DNA from: an uncultured Pirellulaceae bacterium
GTDB lineage: Bacteria; Planctomycetota; Planctomycetia; Pirellulales; Pirellulaceae
Length of the DNA stretch: 64,000 nt
Direction of reading: 5' to 3'
Assembly (NCBI GenBank): GCA_937921995.1
Contig: CAKZVF010000100.1
Span: forward strand, 1 to 64,000
Shown here: piece after piece, positions 17,171 through 27,227 of the stretch
How the letters are laid out: every line of letters begins with the position of its first letter
How positions within the stretch are numbered: the stretch's first letter is position 1
Notes under the pieces: model-generated
What the model was told of the DNA's origin: nothing
The model's database searches: none
Seen by the model: only the letters and a program-made list of their open reading frames with translations
Program-made: the position numbers and the translations under genes

Positions 17171-18439
17171 ATGAATTCAGAAACACTCCAACAAAAGTCG
17201 CCTCGCACCTCTGATACGATCGACAGCGGACTCCAACGAACGCTGGCGTTTGAAATTGAAACTGGTGGTCACCACGCCAGCTACATTCGCAATTTCGCTC
17301 AACAGTGGGCAGAGAATTTAGAACCCCACCAAATTCACTTTGTCGTGACTCCCGGGTTCTTTCAAAAGCACGCTGATGTCGTCGATCTCATCAAGTCCTT
17401 TAAGACTGACACTGTACAGATTCACTCGATCACACCATCAGAGAACAACCTGCTTCAGGGGCGCGTCAGCCGAATGTTTCAAGCGTGGAAACTGTTCTGT
17501 CAATACGCATCGCAACTGGGCGTTGACCGCGGTTTACTGATGTACTCCGACCGGTTCCAAATCCCGATGCTGGTTGGGCAAGTATCGCCCTGCCCTGTTT
17601 CGTGCATCTACTTTCGCCCGACGTTTCACTACGGCAATCTGGACAACTACCGCCCCAGTTTGAAACAGAGATTAGCTGCATGGCGGAAGCGATTGCTCGT
17701 TGAGCGTCTGTTAAAGCTAAAACAAATGGACGTTCTGTTTTCGCTTGACTCACTGGCAGTGGGATTCATGAAGGACAACTTCACCACCAAGACAAGTATT
17801 CGCCAACTTCCTGATTCTTTCGTGCGTAGTCAAACAACCGCAGACCAAATCGCCAAACTTCGTTCGGATCTAAAAATTTCATCGGGGCGAAAAGTATGTT
17901 TGTTACTGGGCAGCTTGGACAGAAGGAAGGGGCCACTTCAATTGCTTGACGCGGCAGAGCGATTGCCTGAATCACTGCAGAAAAAGCTTTGCCTGCTTTT
18001 GGTAGGCAGTCTCCACGTCGATATTCAAGACGAGGTGATCCAGCGCATAGGACGTCTTCAACAGCGCACCTCGGTCGAGATAGTGTTGAAGAATGAGTAC
18101 GTTTCGGACACCATTGTCCAGCGCTATTACGAACTGGCCGATGTTGCTTTGACGACGTATCAAAAACATATGGGAATGAGTTCGGCAATCATCCGCGCGG
18201 CGTTGGCAGAAATTCCAGTCCTGTCATCAGACTACGGATTGATGGGAGAATTGGTGAACCGACAAAGGCTCGGCATCACCGTCGACACCACCGACCCCCA
18301 GAGTTTCTCCGATGGGTTGGCCGCTGTTATCGAACAACCCGGCCAAAAACTGTTTGACGTTTCTAGCGCTTCGGCATTTGCGTCGTCCCATTCACCTTCG
18401 GCGCTTGCCGAGACCCTGAAGGCTTGGGCGATCAGGTAG
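17171..18439 (+). CDS. Glycosyltransferase, GT-B fold
   Basis: A 422-residue protein. The N-terminal half opens EIETGGHHASYIRNFA, and the C-terminal half has LLGSLDRRKGPLQLLDAAE (residues ~238-256) and LALTTYQ-like and SSDYGLMGELV segments, the usual nucleotide-sugar domain elements of GT4/GT1 enzymes. The E-x7-E motif is weaker than in the neighbour. The acceptor is unknown. Given the divergent partner it probably serves the same polysaccharide. The start is the ATG at 17171; no strong ribosome-binding site is visible. There is no signal peptide, so it is cytoplasmic. Confidence 0.8.
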   Translation: MNSETLQQKSPRTSDTIDSGLQRTLAFEIETGGHHASYIRNFAQQWAENLEPHQIHFVVTPGFFQKHADVVDLIKSFKTDTVQIHSITPSENNLLQGRVSRMFQAWKLFCQYASQLGVDRGLLMYSDRFQIPMLVGQVSPCPVSCIYFRPTFHYGNLDNYRPSLKQRLAAWRKRLLVERLLKLKQMDVLFSLDSLAVGFMKDNFTTKTSIRQLPDSFVRSQTTADQIAKLRSDLKISSGRKVCLLLGSLDRRKGPLQLLDAAERLPESLQKKLCLLLVGSLHVDIQDEVIQRIGRLQQRTSVEIVLKNEYVSDTIVQRYYELADVALTTYQKHMGMSSAIIRAALAEIPVLSSDYGLMGELVNRQRLGITVDTTDPQSFSDGLAAVIEQPGQKLFDVSSASAFASSHSPSALAETLKAWAIR

Positions 18440-18914
18440 TTGTCGCCAAGACTCCGCTCGGGCGAGCAAAACCCCTGCGCGCAAAACAAGTGTGCGCCGC
18501 TAAGGCAATCAAAAACCGGCGAAAAACTCCTATTTAAGGACCGCGAACGGCTCTTTTGAGCAGAATTAAGTATGCAAAATGCGGCAAAACGACTATCCTA
18601 TTACTCGAGACGGCGGTGCATTTCTGTATCCGTTTTAGAGTTTGGTCATTCCAGAACAATCAATTCCGATTCTCTGAAGTGACTTTCGGTTGAGAGTTTA
18701 TGAATTACTGGCCGCCAAAAGTCAATTTTTCATTAGCCCTCCTCCACTTGAACAGTCCAGTGGCGGCGAAGTAACGACGTCACTCAATGGGTATGATAAT
18801 GGGTATCACGTGAATCCGATCTTTGCTCAGGTTTTTCGACCACGGCCGCCTTGGCCTTTTTCCGAAAAATCTGAGAGAGATGTTATCACTCACTGTTACT
18901 GTGAAGAAATTTAG
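18440..18914. other. Intergenic region ahead of coaE
   Basis: No convincing gene in 475 bp. There is a short inverted repeat CCACT/AGTGG near 18749-18767 and a duplicated ATGGGTAT near 18788-18808. The promoter of the coaE-rho group is expected here but was not pinned down. Confidence 0.4.
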
Positions 18915-19523
18915 ATGTTGGTTATTGGTCTAACCGGTGGAATCGCAAGCGGCAAAAGTTTTGTCGCGGAGTGTTTTGCTGAGTTAGGTTGCGAAATCGT
19001 CGACGCGGATGTCATCGGCCATGAAGTGCTGAAACAACCCGAGACGATCCAGCGGATCCAAGAAGCTTTTGGTGACAAGGCGGTCGTCGACGGAGAAGTC
19101 GACCGGCGGGCTTTGGCGACAATCGTTTTCCCCAAGGATTCTCAATCACCATCGGAAGAACTGAAATTGCTTGAATCAATCACCCACCCAGAAATTGGAA
19201 AGTGGATGGAACTCCGGTTTTTGGAGATTGAACAATCAAAATCGGCACAAGCAGTGATTTTAGATGCTCCTGTCATGTTCAAAGCGCAATGGGATCGTTT
19301 TTGCGACCATATCGTTTTTGTTCATGCTGATTTGAAAATTCGACAACAGCGAGCCAATCTGCGTGGCTGGCCGGAGGGAGAATTGCAACGCCGAGAACGG
19401 CAGCAACTTCCGCTGGAACACAAACGCAGTCGCGCGACGGATGTGATCGACAATTCAGGTTCGGCAGAACAGACGCGGTCCCAAATACAGTCACTTTGGA
19501 TGAAGTGGCAACAGCGCGGATGA
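18915..19523 (+). CDS. coaE: Dephospho-CoA kinase
   Basis: A 202-residue P-loop kinase that phosphorylates dephospho-CoA, the last step of coenzyme A synthesis. The Walker A motif GLTGGIASGKS is at residues 5-15, followed by the DADVIGHEVL substrate-binding region near 31-40 and THPEIGKWM near 88. Length is normal for the family. It begins a run of + strand housekeeping genes and precedes rho by 75 nt. Confidence 0.96.
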   Translation: MLVIGLTGGIASGKSFVAECFAELGCEIVDADVIGHEVLKQPETIQRIQEAFGDKAVVDGEVDRRALATIVFPKDSQSPSEELKLLESITHPEIGKWMELRFLEIEQSKSAQAVILDAPVMFKAQWDRFCDHIVFVHADLKIRQQRANLRGWPEGELQRRERQQLPLEHKRSRATDVIDNSGSAEQTRSQIQSLWMKWQQRG

Positions 19524-19598
19524 TCAAGCGATTTTGAAACGCGATTTGAAAAACACTGGCATTTCCCACCTGAATATTGCTAGTTTGAGGAAAGAACA

Positions 19599-21077
19599 AT
19601 GACAGACGCTCGAAATCCCAGAACGCAAGGGACCAGCGGTTCCAGATCCAATCGGCGCAAAAGTGACAATCGGGACCTTGAACCTGACGTCAGCCAGCGC
19701 TTGAAAGAGATCGAAAACTCCGGCGAACCCATGTCTTTGGCCGAAACGATCTCGCGCGAAACGGCGCCTTCACAAGTTTCTGCTGAATCCAACACCAAAG
19801 CTGAAAAAGCCATCAACGTAAATCAATTGCAGAAGATGTCTCTTGAAGAACTTCCGGCGCATGCCTTGAAAGTGGGCCTAACCGACTTCGAAGACCTTGA
19901 TAAAGACGAACTGGTATCGGCAATCCTTAAACAGCAAATCAAACGCCAAGGGCTAATGATTGGGGAAGGTACTTTGCAGATCCTGCCCGACGGATTTGGT
20001 TTTCTGCGCAGCCCAGACTATCACTATCTCAGTTGCCCGGACGACATTTACGTTTCGCCCAGCCAAATCAGGAAGTTCAACCTTCGTAACGGGGCTGTGG
20101 TCAAAGGACAGATTCGACCGCCAAAAGAAAACGAACGCTATTTCGCTTTACTGCGCGTTGAAACGATCAACGGCCAGTCACCCGAAGCTAACTCGCGGCG
20201 AATCAGTTTCGACGATTTGACGCCACTGCATCCGGACGAACGAATTCGTTTGGAGCACGACGAAAAGGATATCTCCACACGGATCATCGATATGATGACG
20301 CCCATTGGATTTGGACAACGCGGGCTGATCGTCGCACCGCCCCGCACGGGTAAAACGATATTAATGCAACGGATGGCCCGAGCCACGTTGAAGAACCATC
20401 CTAATGCTTATGTCATCATGTTATTGATCGACGAACGCCCCGAAGAAGTCACCGATATGGAGCGCGAAGTTAAAGGCGACCGCTGCGAAGTCATCAGTTC
20501 AACCTTCGACGAACCCGCATCGCGTCACATCCAAGTCACGGAAATGGTTTTGGAAAAAGCGAAGCGGATGGTCGAAGCTGGCACCGACGTCATTATCTTT
20601 TTGGATTCAATCACACGATTGGGCCGCGCTTGGAACTCCGAATGTCCGCAATCGGGAAAAACGCTGTCTGGCGGCCTGGACGCCAATGCAATGCAAAAAC
20701 CCAAAGCCTTCTTTGGTTCGGCAAGAAAACTGGAAGAGGGTGGTTCGCTCACGATTCTGGCTACCGCTTTGATCGACACCGGCAGCCGCATGGACGAAGT
20801 GATTTTCGAAGAATTCAAAGGCACCGGAAACTTAGAGATCGTGCTGGACCGGTCGTTAGTGGAGCGCCGAATTTGGCCCGCAATCGACATCGCCACATCC
20901 GGCACACGCCGTGAGGAACGCTTGTTTGAAGAGGACGAATACGATCGAATCTGTCTTGTCAGAAGAGCGTTGGTGGAAATGAGCCCGTCTGAAGCGATGG
21001 ATAAACTGACGACGCGTCTTAAGAAAACCAAAACCAACGCTGAATTTTTGATGCAAGTGAAGCCCGATTCCATTTAA
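19599..21077 (+). CDS. rho: Transcription termination factor Rho
   Basis: A hexameric RNA-dependent ATPase that ends transcripts. After a ~75-residue polar, charged N-terminal extension comes the Rho N-terminal helical domain ([17 protein letters not shown]), then the cold-shock-like RNA-binding domain ([11 protein letters not shown]), then the motor with Walker A APPRTGKT near residue 250, [23 protein letters not shown] and FEEFKGTGN. The protein is 492 residues against about 420 in E. coli, the difference being the extension. GAGGAAAG lies upstream of the ATG. No separate leader regulatory structure was recognised. Confidence 0.97.
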   Translation: MTDARNPRTQGTSGSRSNRRKSDNRDLEPDVSQRLKEIENSGEPMSLAETISRETAPSQVSAESNTKAEKAINVNQLQKMSLEELPAHALKVGLTDFEDLDKDELVSAILKQQIKRQGLMIGEGTLQILPDGFGFLRSPDYHYLSCPDDIYVSPSQIRKFNLRNGAVVKGQIRPPKENERYFALLRVETINGQSPEANSRRISFDDLTPLHPDERIRLEHDEKDISTRIIDMMTPIGFGQRGLIVAPPRTGKTILMQRMARATLKNHPNAYVIMLLIDERPEEVTDMEREVKGDRCEVISSTFDEPASRHIQVTEMVLEKAKRMVEAGTDVIIFLDSITRLGRAWNSECPQSGKTLSGGLDANAMQKPKAFFGSARKLEEGGSLTILATALIDTGSRMDEVIFEEFKGTGNLEIVLDRSLVERRIWPAIDIATSGTRREERLFEEDEYDRICLVRRALVEMSPSEAMDKLTTRLKKTKTNAEFLMQVKPDSI

Positions 21078-21169
21078 CCGCCCTGCCCTGCCCCGATTGG
21101 CGGGACAGCCTACCCCTTTTCCTGCGACCTTCCTGTTCAAAACCTCTTCTAAATTATTAGCAATTTCTC

Positions 21170-21649
21170 ATGCAAGAATTTACCGGCAAAACGGCTTCGG
21201 TCTCCGATAAAAAATTCGCTATCGTGGTCTCGAATTATTACGAGAACATCACCCACAAACTTTTAGAGGGCGCCGTCAAAACACTGGTTTCCTCGGATGT
21301 CGCGGAGTCCAACATTACGACCCTTTGGACGCCAGGTTCATGGGAATTGCCGGCCGCCACGCTGAGAGTATTAAAGTCGGGAAAATTTGATGGCATCGTT
21401 ATTTTGGGGTGCGTGATCAAAGGGGAAACCACCCATGACCAACACATCAACTCCGCGATCAGCAACGGCATCGCCGAACTTACGCTGCAATACGACGTTC
21501 CCATCGGTTTTGGGCTGTTAACCTGCAATACGCTTCAACAAGCCCTTGATCGCTCCGGCGGCTCCGTTGGCAACAAAGGTGTCGAAGCCGCAGAAGCGGC
21601 CGTCCATATGTCGCGCGTCTTCACCGAATTTGGGGCGATGGGCGAATAA
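21170..21649 (+). CDS. ribH: 6,7-dimethyl-8-ribityllumazine synthase
   Basis: Penultimate enzyme of riboflavin synthesis. The 159-residue protein shows all expected motifs: FAIVVSNYYENI at the N-terminus, TPGSWELP near 58, ILGCVIKGETTHDQHI near 80-96 with the active-site His, and PIGFGLLTCNT near 111. It forms icosahedral or pentameric assemblies in other bacteria. It is followed by nusB and ftsY, a ribH-nusB order common in bacteria, although here the gap to nusB is over 200 bp. No FMN riboswitch was seen upstream. Confidence 0.97.
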   Translation: MQEFTGKTASVSDKKFAIVVSNYYENITHKLLEGAVKTLVSSDVAESNITTLWTPGSWELPAATLRVLKSGKFDGIVILGCVIKGETTHDQHINSAISNGIAELTLQYDVPIGFGLLTCNTLQQALDRSGGSVGNKGVEAAEAAVHMSRVFTEFGAMGE

Positions 21650-21788
21650 CTCCTCCGGTGTCGCGATCATCGGGCGATTGCCCAAGCCTATTTAAAGCGT
21701 GGTCTACGATTGGCCAGCCGATCCCCTAATTTCCGATGACGGAGCCATCGCTTAAGATAGTATCGTCCAGTAGGCTAAAGTGCTTCTG

Positions 21789-21806
21789 TTGAAAACCGGT
21801 TTTCAA
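21789..21806. promoter_or_regulatory. 18-bp perfect palindrome ahead of nusB
   Basis: The palindrome TTGAAAACCGGTTTTCAA lies 58 nt before the nusB start. Symmetry this exact and lacking a loop suggests a dimeric repressor site rather than a terminator. No regulator can be named. Confidence 0.4.
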
Positions 21807-21864
21807 TGATCACCCGCTGTTGGCCTCTTTTTCTTGTTTTCCACTGTCCCAAGCGAATCCGTTT

Positions 21865-22329
21865 ATGTCACGTCGCAGCCGCGCCAGAGCGATTGTACTT
21901 CAGATCCTTTACCAGGATGATCTCAACCCCACGCAACCCGAGGATGTGAAGACCCAATTTGTCAATTCTCGGTTGAAGAACAATCAAGAGCTGGTTAAAT
22001 TCGCCGACGGGCTGATCATCGGAGTCCGGAACAACCGTGATGCACTCGACGAAAGACTCTCCAAGATCGCCGACAATTGGCGACTTTCACGCATGGCGGC
22101 GACAGATCGTAACGTGCTGCGGCTGGGGGCATACGAATTGCTTCACACCGATACGCCGCCGCCGGTGGTGATCAACGAGGCGATCGAATTGGCGCGGCGG
22201 TATGGCTCAAACCAATCGGCCCAATTCGTTAACGGTGTGCTGGACAGATTGCTTAAACGCAGCAGGTCCAGCGACACGCCGACGACGAAGAAGCCATCGA
22301 CCGAAGGCCCAACCGACGGCTCAAAATAA
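21865..22329 (+). CDS. nusB: Transcription antitermination protein NusB
   Basis: A 154-residue all-helical RNA-binding protein that acts with NusE on rRNA operons. It starts MSRRSRARAIVLQILYQDD, the usual NusB opening, which supports 21865 over an upstream start at 21820. The motifs LSRMAATDRNVLRLGAYEL and VINEAIELARRYG are typical of the family's second half. The C-terminal ~20 residues are a Ser, Thr and Lys-rich tail. It lies 78 nt before ftsY. Confidence 0.94.
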   Translation: MSRRSRARAIVLQILYQDDLNPTQPEDVKTQFVNSRLKNNQELVKFADGLIIGVRNNRDALDERLSKIADNWRLSRMAATDRNVLRLGAYELLHTDTPPPVVINEAIELARRYGSNQSAQFVNGVLDRLLKRSRSSDTPTTKKPSTEGPTDGSK

Positions 22330-22407
22330 AGCGAAACAAAACACCAAACCCAATCATCACCAACTTAAAACCACTGCTGTTTTTTCACTCCCCATAAGAC
22401 AACTGTC

Positions 22408-23454
22408 ATGGCACGCTGGAACCCATTCGGATCATCCGACCAAAAGAAAAACGAAAACACCGAATCGCCGCCGCCTGAGAATCAGGACGCCAATGATTCC
22501 AACGACGCCAGTTCCCCTCCGCCCACTGAGAAGAAAAAGGGTTTGTTCGGTGGTATCAAACGCGCCATGTCCAAAACGATGGAGGTGCTTAACACCGACA
22601 TCCGCGACCTGGTCAAAGAAGATGGGCGTTTGGTCGACGATCAATTTTTGGACGAACTGTTTGCTCATCTTGTTAAAACCGATATGGGCAACGGCCCCGC
22701 GGCAAAGATCCGCGACGACATTAAATCAAAATATCGCGCTCGAAAAATGACGCTGACGCAATTGATCGATTCGGCCAAAGAAACGATCAGCGCCATCATG
22801 CAGCAGGAAAACGCCGATATCAATCTTGCCTCCTCGGGCACCACCGTCATTATGGTGGTCGGCGTTAACGGAGCGGGAAAAACCACGTCGATCGCAAAAC
22901 TGGTGAACCTGTTCAAGCAACAGGGAAAAACCGTTGTCTTGGGAGCCGGCGATACTTTCCGCGCCGCGGCGGTCGAGCAGTTGACCATTTGGGCCGATCG
23001 CATGGACGCCGAAATTGTCACTGGCCGCCAAGGCAGCGATCCCGCCAGCGTCGCCTACAAAGCCGTCGATGCAGCCATCAAGGCCGAAGCTGATATCTGC
23101 ATCGTTGACACCGCCGGCCGCTTGCAAACGCAAAACAATTTGATGGACGAATTGGGCCGTATTCGGCGGGTGATGCAAAAAGTTTCCCCCGACGCACCGC
23201 ACGAGGTTTTGCTGGTCTTAGACGCCACCGCCGGTCAAAACGCAATCTCGCAAGCCAAAGGTTTTGGAGAAGCCGCCGGTTGCACAGGAATTGTTTTGGC
23301 GAAACTGGACGGGTCCGCCAAAGGTGGCGTCGCGATTCCCATCCGTCAGGAATTTGGCTTGCCCGTAAAATTCGTCGGCCTTGGCGAAACACCCGATGAT
23401 TTTGCCCCCTTCGATGTCGGGACTTACGTTGACGCGCTCTTCGACGCGCCGTAG
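22408..23454 (+). CDS. ftsY: Signal recognition particle receptor FtsY
   Basis: The SRP receptor GTPase delivers ribosome-nascent chain complexes to the membrane. The 348-residue protein has a polar, low-complexity N-terminus (~1-50), an N domain (~50-130) and a G domain with VGVNGAGKTTS (G1), GDTFRAAAVEQL (G2), DTAGR (G3), AKLDGSAKGG (G4) and GLGETPDD (G5). The acidic A-region of E. coli FtsY is largely missing, as in many bacteria. Its position after nusB suggests shared transcription. Confidence 0.97.
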   Translation: MARWNPFGSSDQKKNENTESPPPENQDANDSNDASSPPPTEKKKGLFGGIKRAMSKTMEVLNTDIRDLVKEDGRLVDDQFLDELFAHLVKTDMGNGPAAKIRDDIKSKYRARKMTLTQLIDSAKETISAIMQQENADINLASSGTTVIMVVGVNGAGKTTSIAKLVNLFKQQGKTVVLGAGDTFRAAAVEQLTIWADRMDAEIVTGRQGSDPASVAYKAVDAAIKAEADICIVDTAGRLQTQNNLMDELGRIRRVMQKVSPDAPHEVLLVLDATAGQNAISQAKGFGEAAGCTGIVLAKLDGSAKGGVAIPIRQEFGLPVKFVGLGETPDDFAPFDVGTYVDALFDAP

Positions 23455-23580
23455 TGGATGAGGCAACGAATCCGGGGCCTCCATTAAACGCAAAAATAGA
23501 ATCGACGGCGATCACGCTAGATCTTTACCGTCTATTGGCTAACAAAAACTCGTCGCTTGCAGGCTGTTGATTTCGTAACC

Positions 23581-24426
23581 CTACTTCGCTTGCGGCGGGT
23601 TGTTGGTGGGTTTCGTGTTGACGCTATCCATGACCCAACGATTGGCATCGCCAAGCAACGCATCAGAGATCTTATCGACGCCGGGGTACTGACGAAGCGT
23701 CAGTGAAAAACCGGCGATGTGAAGCAAACGCAATTGCTGACACAACTGTTGCTGATCAAACTGATCCGATTTACGGCACTGAGCCCAGAACACTGGCAGC
23801 TTCCTTGCTCGATCCCAATGGCACAAAGGCGTACCCACGGTCGGCAAGGGACCGTTGAGCGCAAGCACACCGGCAAACAGTTCCGGACGCTCAAGCGCGA
23901 CGCGAAACGCCATCGTTGCTCCGGCATTGAAACCGGCAAGAAAAATACGCTTTGGATTAATGTTGAAACGCAAGCGTGCCTGATCCACCGCCGCAACGAC
24001 CGCATCATGCGTCGCATTGATCGACGCACCGTTTTGCTGCCATGGCGATTCTTTGGTTTGAATCTCTGGAGCCACGCCCACATAATTTCTCATGCTGATT
24101 CGCGGCATCACGTCGTGGACTTCGCTGGCAGATTGTTCCGCTGAGTGCAGCCAAACGATCAGAGGATAGGCGTAGTTCTTTTCATAGTGCATCGGCACGA
24201 AAAAAGAAGCACTTTGGCGAACATGAAGACCGCCCTGCCCCGCCGCCGGAGATCCCGAGATACCGCTGACCAGCGGTTGAACCGTCTCAGATTGCTGAGA
24301 ATCTTTGATCTCCTGAGTTGCTGTCATCGCAAGTGGGCTGATCTTGATGCGGTTCATATTTGGCCGAAGTGAAGGAGATTGATTGCCAGAGGCTCTGGTT
24401 TTAAAAAAGATGCTTTGGCAAGTCAA
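23581..24426 (-). CDS. Esterase-like alpha/beta hydrolase with degenerate active site
   Basis: Up to 281 residues with the fold of LpqC/feruloyl-esterase-type or phospholipase/carboxylesterase-type hydrolases: YPLIVWLHSAEQ as the first strand and oxyanion region, RIFLAGFNAGATMAFRVAL as the nucleophile elbow, and LPVFWAQCRKSD near the acid region. The elbow reads GFNAG where active enzymes have GFSAG, so the nucleophile Ser is Asn, and the usual catalytic His region (YPxxHEI) reads YPGVDKIS. Catalysis by the normal triad is therefore unlikely. The start is uncertain (24426, 24357 or 24327); no good ribosome-binding site supports any of them, and no signal peptide is present. Confidence 0.75.
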   Translation of the reverse strand: MTCQSIFFKTRASGNQSPSLRPNMNRIKISPLAMTATQEIKDSQQSETVQPLVSGISGSPAAGQGGLHVRQSASFFVPMHYEKNYAYPLIVWLHSAEQSASEVHDVMPRISMRNYVGVAPEIQTKESPWQQNGASINATHDAVVAAVDQARLRFNINPKRIFLAGFNAGATMAFRVALERPELFAGVLALNGPLPTVGTPLCHWDRARKLPVFWAQCRKSDQFDQQQLCQQLRLLHIAGFSLTLRQYPGVDKISDALLGDANRWVMDSVNTKPTNNPPQAK

Positions 24427-24555
24427 CGCTGTTCTGCGCGGGAAAAAAATGTCCCCGAAATACGCTGCGTGCTAGCGATAGCAACCCAGCGCATAATCAG
24501 TATTGCATCAAAGAATCGGCCGCAAGTGAAACATGTTGGATTCAACTCCAATCGT

Positions 24556-25533
24556 TTACAGCAGGTCCTTCACTTCGTTGGACTCTTCTTTCAGCTCCGC
24601 CATCGTGGCGTCCATTTTCTCTCGGCTGAAGTCGTCCACTTCAAGACCTTGGACAATGGAGTACTCACCGCCGGAGCAAGTTACCGGGAACGAGTAGATC
24701 AGGCCTTCCTCGATGCCGTAGCTGCCATCGCTGGGGATTCCCATGCTGACCCAATCGCCTTCATCGGTTCCCATCACCCAAGTTCTCATGTGATCAATCG
24801 CCGCGTTGGCGGCCGATGCTGCGCTTGATGCGCCACGAGCTTCGATGATCGCCGCACCGCGTTTTTGAACCGTCGGAATAAACGTCTCGCGATACCAAGC
24901 TTCATCCACCGCTTCGGCTGCGGGTTTACCATCGACAACCGTGTTGGAAATATCTGGGTACTGCGTTGCCGAGTGGTTGCCCCAGATCGTCATCTTTGAA
25001 ATCGTAGTGGAATCAACATCCAACTTCGTCGCCAACTGGCTGATGGCACGGTTGTGATCCAGTCGTGTCATCGCGGTGATATTTCCGTGCTTGATCGACG
25101 GAGCGTTGGCCATGGTGATCAAGGCATTGGTGTTGGCAGGGTTGCCGACGACCAATACGCGGATGTCTTTGCTTGCATTTTCGTCGATCGCTTTTCCTTG
25201 AACGGAGAAGATCTTCGAGTTCGCGGTCAGCAGATCCTTTCGCTCCATCCCCTTCTTACGAGGCATCGCACCCACCAACAGCGCAAAATCTGAATCCTTG
25301 AACGCGACATTAGGATCATCGGTCGCGACGATCCCTTTGAGCAGCGGAAACGCACAGTCGTCCAATTCCATGACGACTCCCTGCAACGCGTTCATGGCAG
25401 GTGGGATCTCCAGCAATTGCAAGATCACGGGCTGATCAGGGCCAAGCATATCGCCGGACGCGATGCGAAACAGTAGGCCGTAGCTGATTTGACCAGCAGC
25501 GCCGGTGACGGTGACTCTTACAGGTGACTTCAT
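24556..25533 (-). CDS. mdh: Malate dehydrogenase
   Basis: NAD-dependent enzyme of the TCA cycle, 325 residues, of the cytosolic-type subgroup. The Rossmann motif [19 protein letters not shown] is at the N-terminus. [11 protein letters not shown] carries the substrate-binding Arg, and [12 protein letters not shown] carries the catalytic His. The start at 25533 (MKSPVRV) is chosen because GAGGGAA lies 8 nt upstream; an alternative at 25548 adds five residues. It is transcribed alone, leftward. Confidence 0.97.
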   Translation of the reverse strand: MKSPVRVTVTGAAGQISYGLLFRIASGDMLGPDQPVILQLLEIPPAMNALQGVVMELDDCAFPLLKGIVATDDPNVAFKDSDFALLVGAMPRKKGMERKDLLTANSKIFSVQGKAIDENASKDIRVLVVGNPANTNALITMANAPSIKHGNITAMTRLDHNRAISQLATKLDVDSTTISKMTIWGNHSATQYPDISNTVVDGKPAAEAVDEAWYRETFIPTVQKRGAAIIEARGASSAASAANAAIDHMRTWVMGTDEGDWVSMGIPSDGSYGIEEGLIYSFPVTCSGGEYSIVQGLEVDDFSREKMDATMAELKEESNEVKDLL

Positions 25534-25715
25534 CCCAATTTCCCTCATTCAAGTGGCGTTTTTTCAGACACGAGAATATCATGCAGACACCCGGAAACAT
25601 CAAGTGGTAAGACCCGTTTCGAAGAATATTGAACGAGTAAATCCAAGAGATTTTCTTCACAAAACACGCAGCAGTTTTAGGCTGTGAGAACAGAATGGCG
25701 TTTTGTTACCGTTTG

Positions 25716-27227
25716 CTAGTGTTCGATCTGGTCTTCAAACGGGCTGAGGTCAATTTTCTCAGGCAGCGCGGTTTCACCCGAGGCGATCAAACGGCTGCGT
25801 TTCTTCCGGTCCTTGAAGACGCCATAACCGACCGCTGCCGCGACCGTCAACAGAATCCCAACCAACAGCACCCGCATCAGCAGATCCACGCCTTCGGCGG
25901 TGGTGGTCTGGGGCGCGACGTCGATCACGCTGGCCATCACCAACGGGCTGATCTGTCCGGATTGGCCTGCCTCGGATGAAACTTTGGATTGGTACTTGAT
26001 GAAACGGTAGAAATTCCCGATGACTTCCGCCGGCCTACCTTCGAGTTGCTTAGCCGTCATACCCTGAGGCAATTCCCGAAAGCATACCGTTACCGGAAAT
26101 TGTTCGAACTTGATGCTTTCTTCTCCGGAAGTCCGCACAACGACGTCGCGCCCTTTCAAGTTCGGAAACAGGCTGACCTGATAATAGCGCTCGGCCCCCA
26201 CCAGCGTTTGCCGGTCTGCATCGACAATCTCGATCGGCACGCACTGTCGCAGACGCCCCGACAGCGCGATCTTATTTCCAAATTGGCTGGCCGGTGCGGA
26301 CATCAGTTCAGTAAACGAAATTGGCGATATGTTCGAAGAGTCCGGCGCCGCTTCCGCCGACGTCCGCGCCGAATTCACAGCGGCCAGCATCTGATAGAAC
26401 GCATCCGAATCGTTTTTGGAAAGCGGTTTACTGTTTTGCTGGCGTACAAAGTCAAACAACCCAACGTCAACGCCGCGCGCGGCGAGCTCTACTTGGCTGG
26501 CGGTGACGCCCATCGCATCATCGGCAATCGCCGGGTACCACGAAAAACGGTTGGCGATGAAAAGAGGAACGCCCGGAGAATCCGTTTCTGTTTCGGTGCG
26601 TTGGTCTTCATCAGCCTCGTCGTCAACCTCGCCATCGGCCATCATTAGCTCTCCTTCAGGCCCGACCGCGACGTTGTTGTAGAAAAATCCGGCGAATGAT
26701 ATCGGCTGATCGAGTGATTGCTTCAGCGGCAACTTCCGAGGGGCCGATCGAGTGATCAGATAGGCTACTTGTCCGACTTCGTTAACGCATCGCGCGAGGT
26801 AAACCCCTTTAAGTTCATCCGCAGCGATCTGCTCGGGGAACCGAAGAAGACTCAGATTCTGCAAACGCAATTTTCGTTTGAACGTCCAAAATCGAAAACG
26901 CTGAGGCGCCGCGCTGATCTGCTGCCACGAAACATCGTCGGCAAACTGGCTCCATTTTTCGAAGTTGCCCCGGGATACCTTCCCACTGCGAAACAACAAC
27001 TTCATCAGCTGGCGGTCGCCGAGGTCCAGCGGATCGCCGGCTTGGAGGTCGTAGGCTTCGCTGACCGAAAACCCAGACAGCTCGATCGCGACGTCGCCAT
27101 CAGATTGCCCCCGTACACCGCCGGCCAACAAACAGATGCAAATGGCAACGCTCAAAAGCAGACGTTCCAACCGTCGGACTAACAGACGGTTCAACAAACG
27201 GTTCATAGGTCGATCGAATCGCATCAT
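25716..27227 (-). CDS. Membrane-anchored exported protein, paralogue of the next gene
   Basis: A 503-residue protein of no recognised family. A signal-type helix lies near 20-40 (LLLSVAICICLLAGG) and one membrane helix near 455-480, followed by a short cytoplasmic tail. Between them are two regions. One contains a domain with the start QFGNKIALSGRLRQC (~330-440) that looks like a small beta-barrel and has a counterpart in the upstream gene. The other is an acidic linker (EVDDEADEDQRTETETD). Its ATG overlaps the stop of the upstream gene by 4 bp (ATGA), so the two are translationally coupled and probably form a complex in the envelope. The function is unknown. Confidence 0.75.
   Translation of the reverse strand: MMRFDRPMNRLLNRLLVRRLERLLLSVAICICLLAGGVRGQSDGDVAIELSGFSVSEAYDLQAGDPLDLGDRQLMKLLFRSGKVSRGNFEKWSQFADDVSWQQISAAPQRFRFWTFKRKLRLQNLSLLRFPEQIAADELKGVYLARCVNEVGQVAYLITRSAPRKLPLKQSLDQPISFAGFFYNNVAVGPEGELMMADGEVDDEADEDQRTETETDSPGVPLFIANRFSWYPAIADDAMGVTASQVELAARGVDVGLFDFVRQQNSKPLSKNDSDAFYQMLAAVNSARTSAEAAPDSSNISPISFTELMSAPASQFGNKIALSGRLRQCVPIEIVDADRQTLVGAERYYQVSLFPNLKGRDVVVRTSGEESIKFEQFPVTVCFRELPQGMTAKQLEGRPAEVIGNFYRFIKYQSKVSSEAGQSGQISPLVMASVIDVAPQTTTAEGVDLLMRVLLVGILLTVAAAVGYGVFKDRKKRSRLIASGETALPEKIDLSPFEDQIEH

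Noticed and set aside
18690-18914. 74-codon frame ahead of coaE
   Set aside because: It reads to the coaE start without domain character and is more likely promoter and leader DNA.
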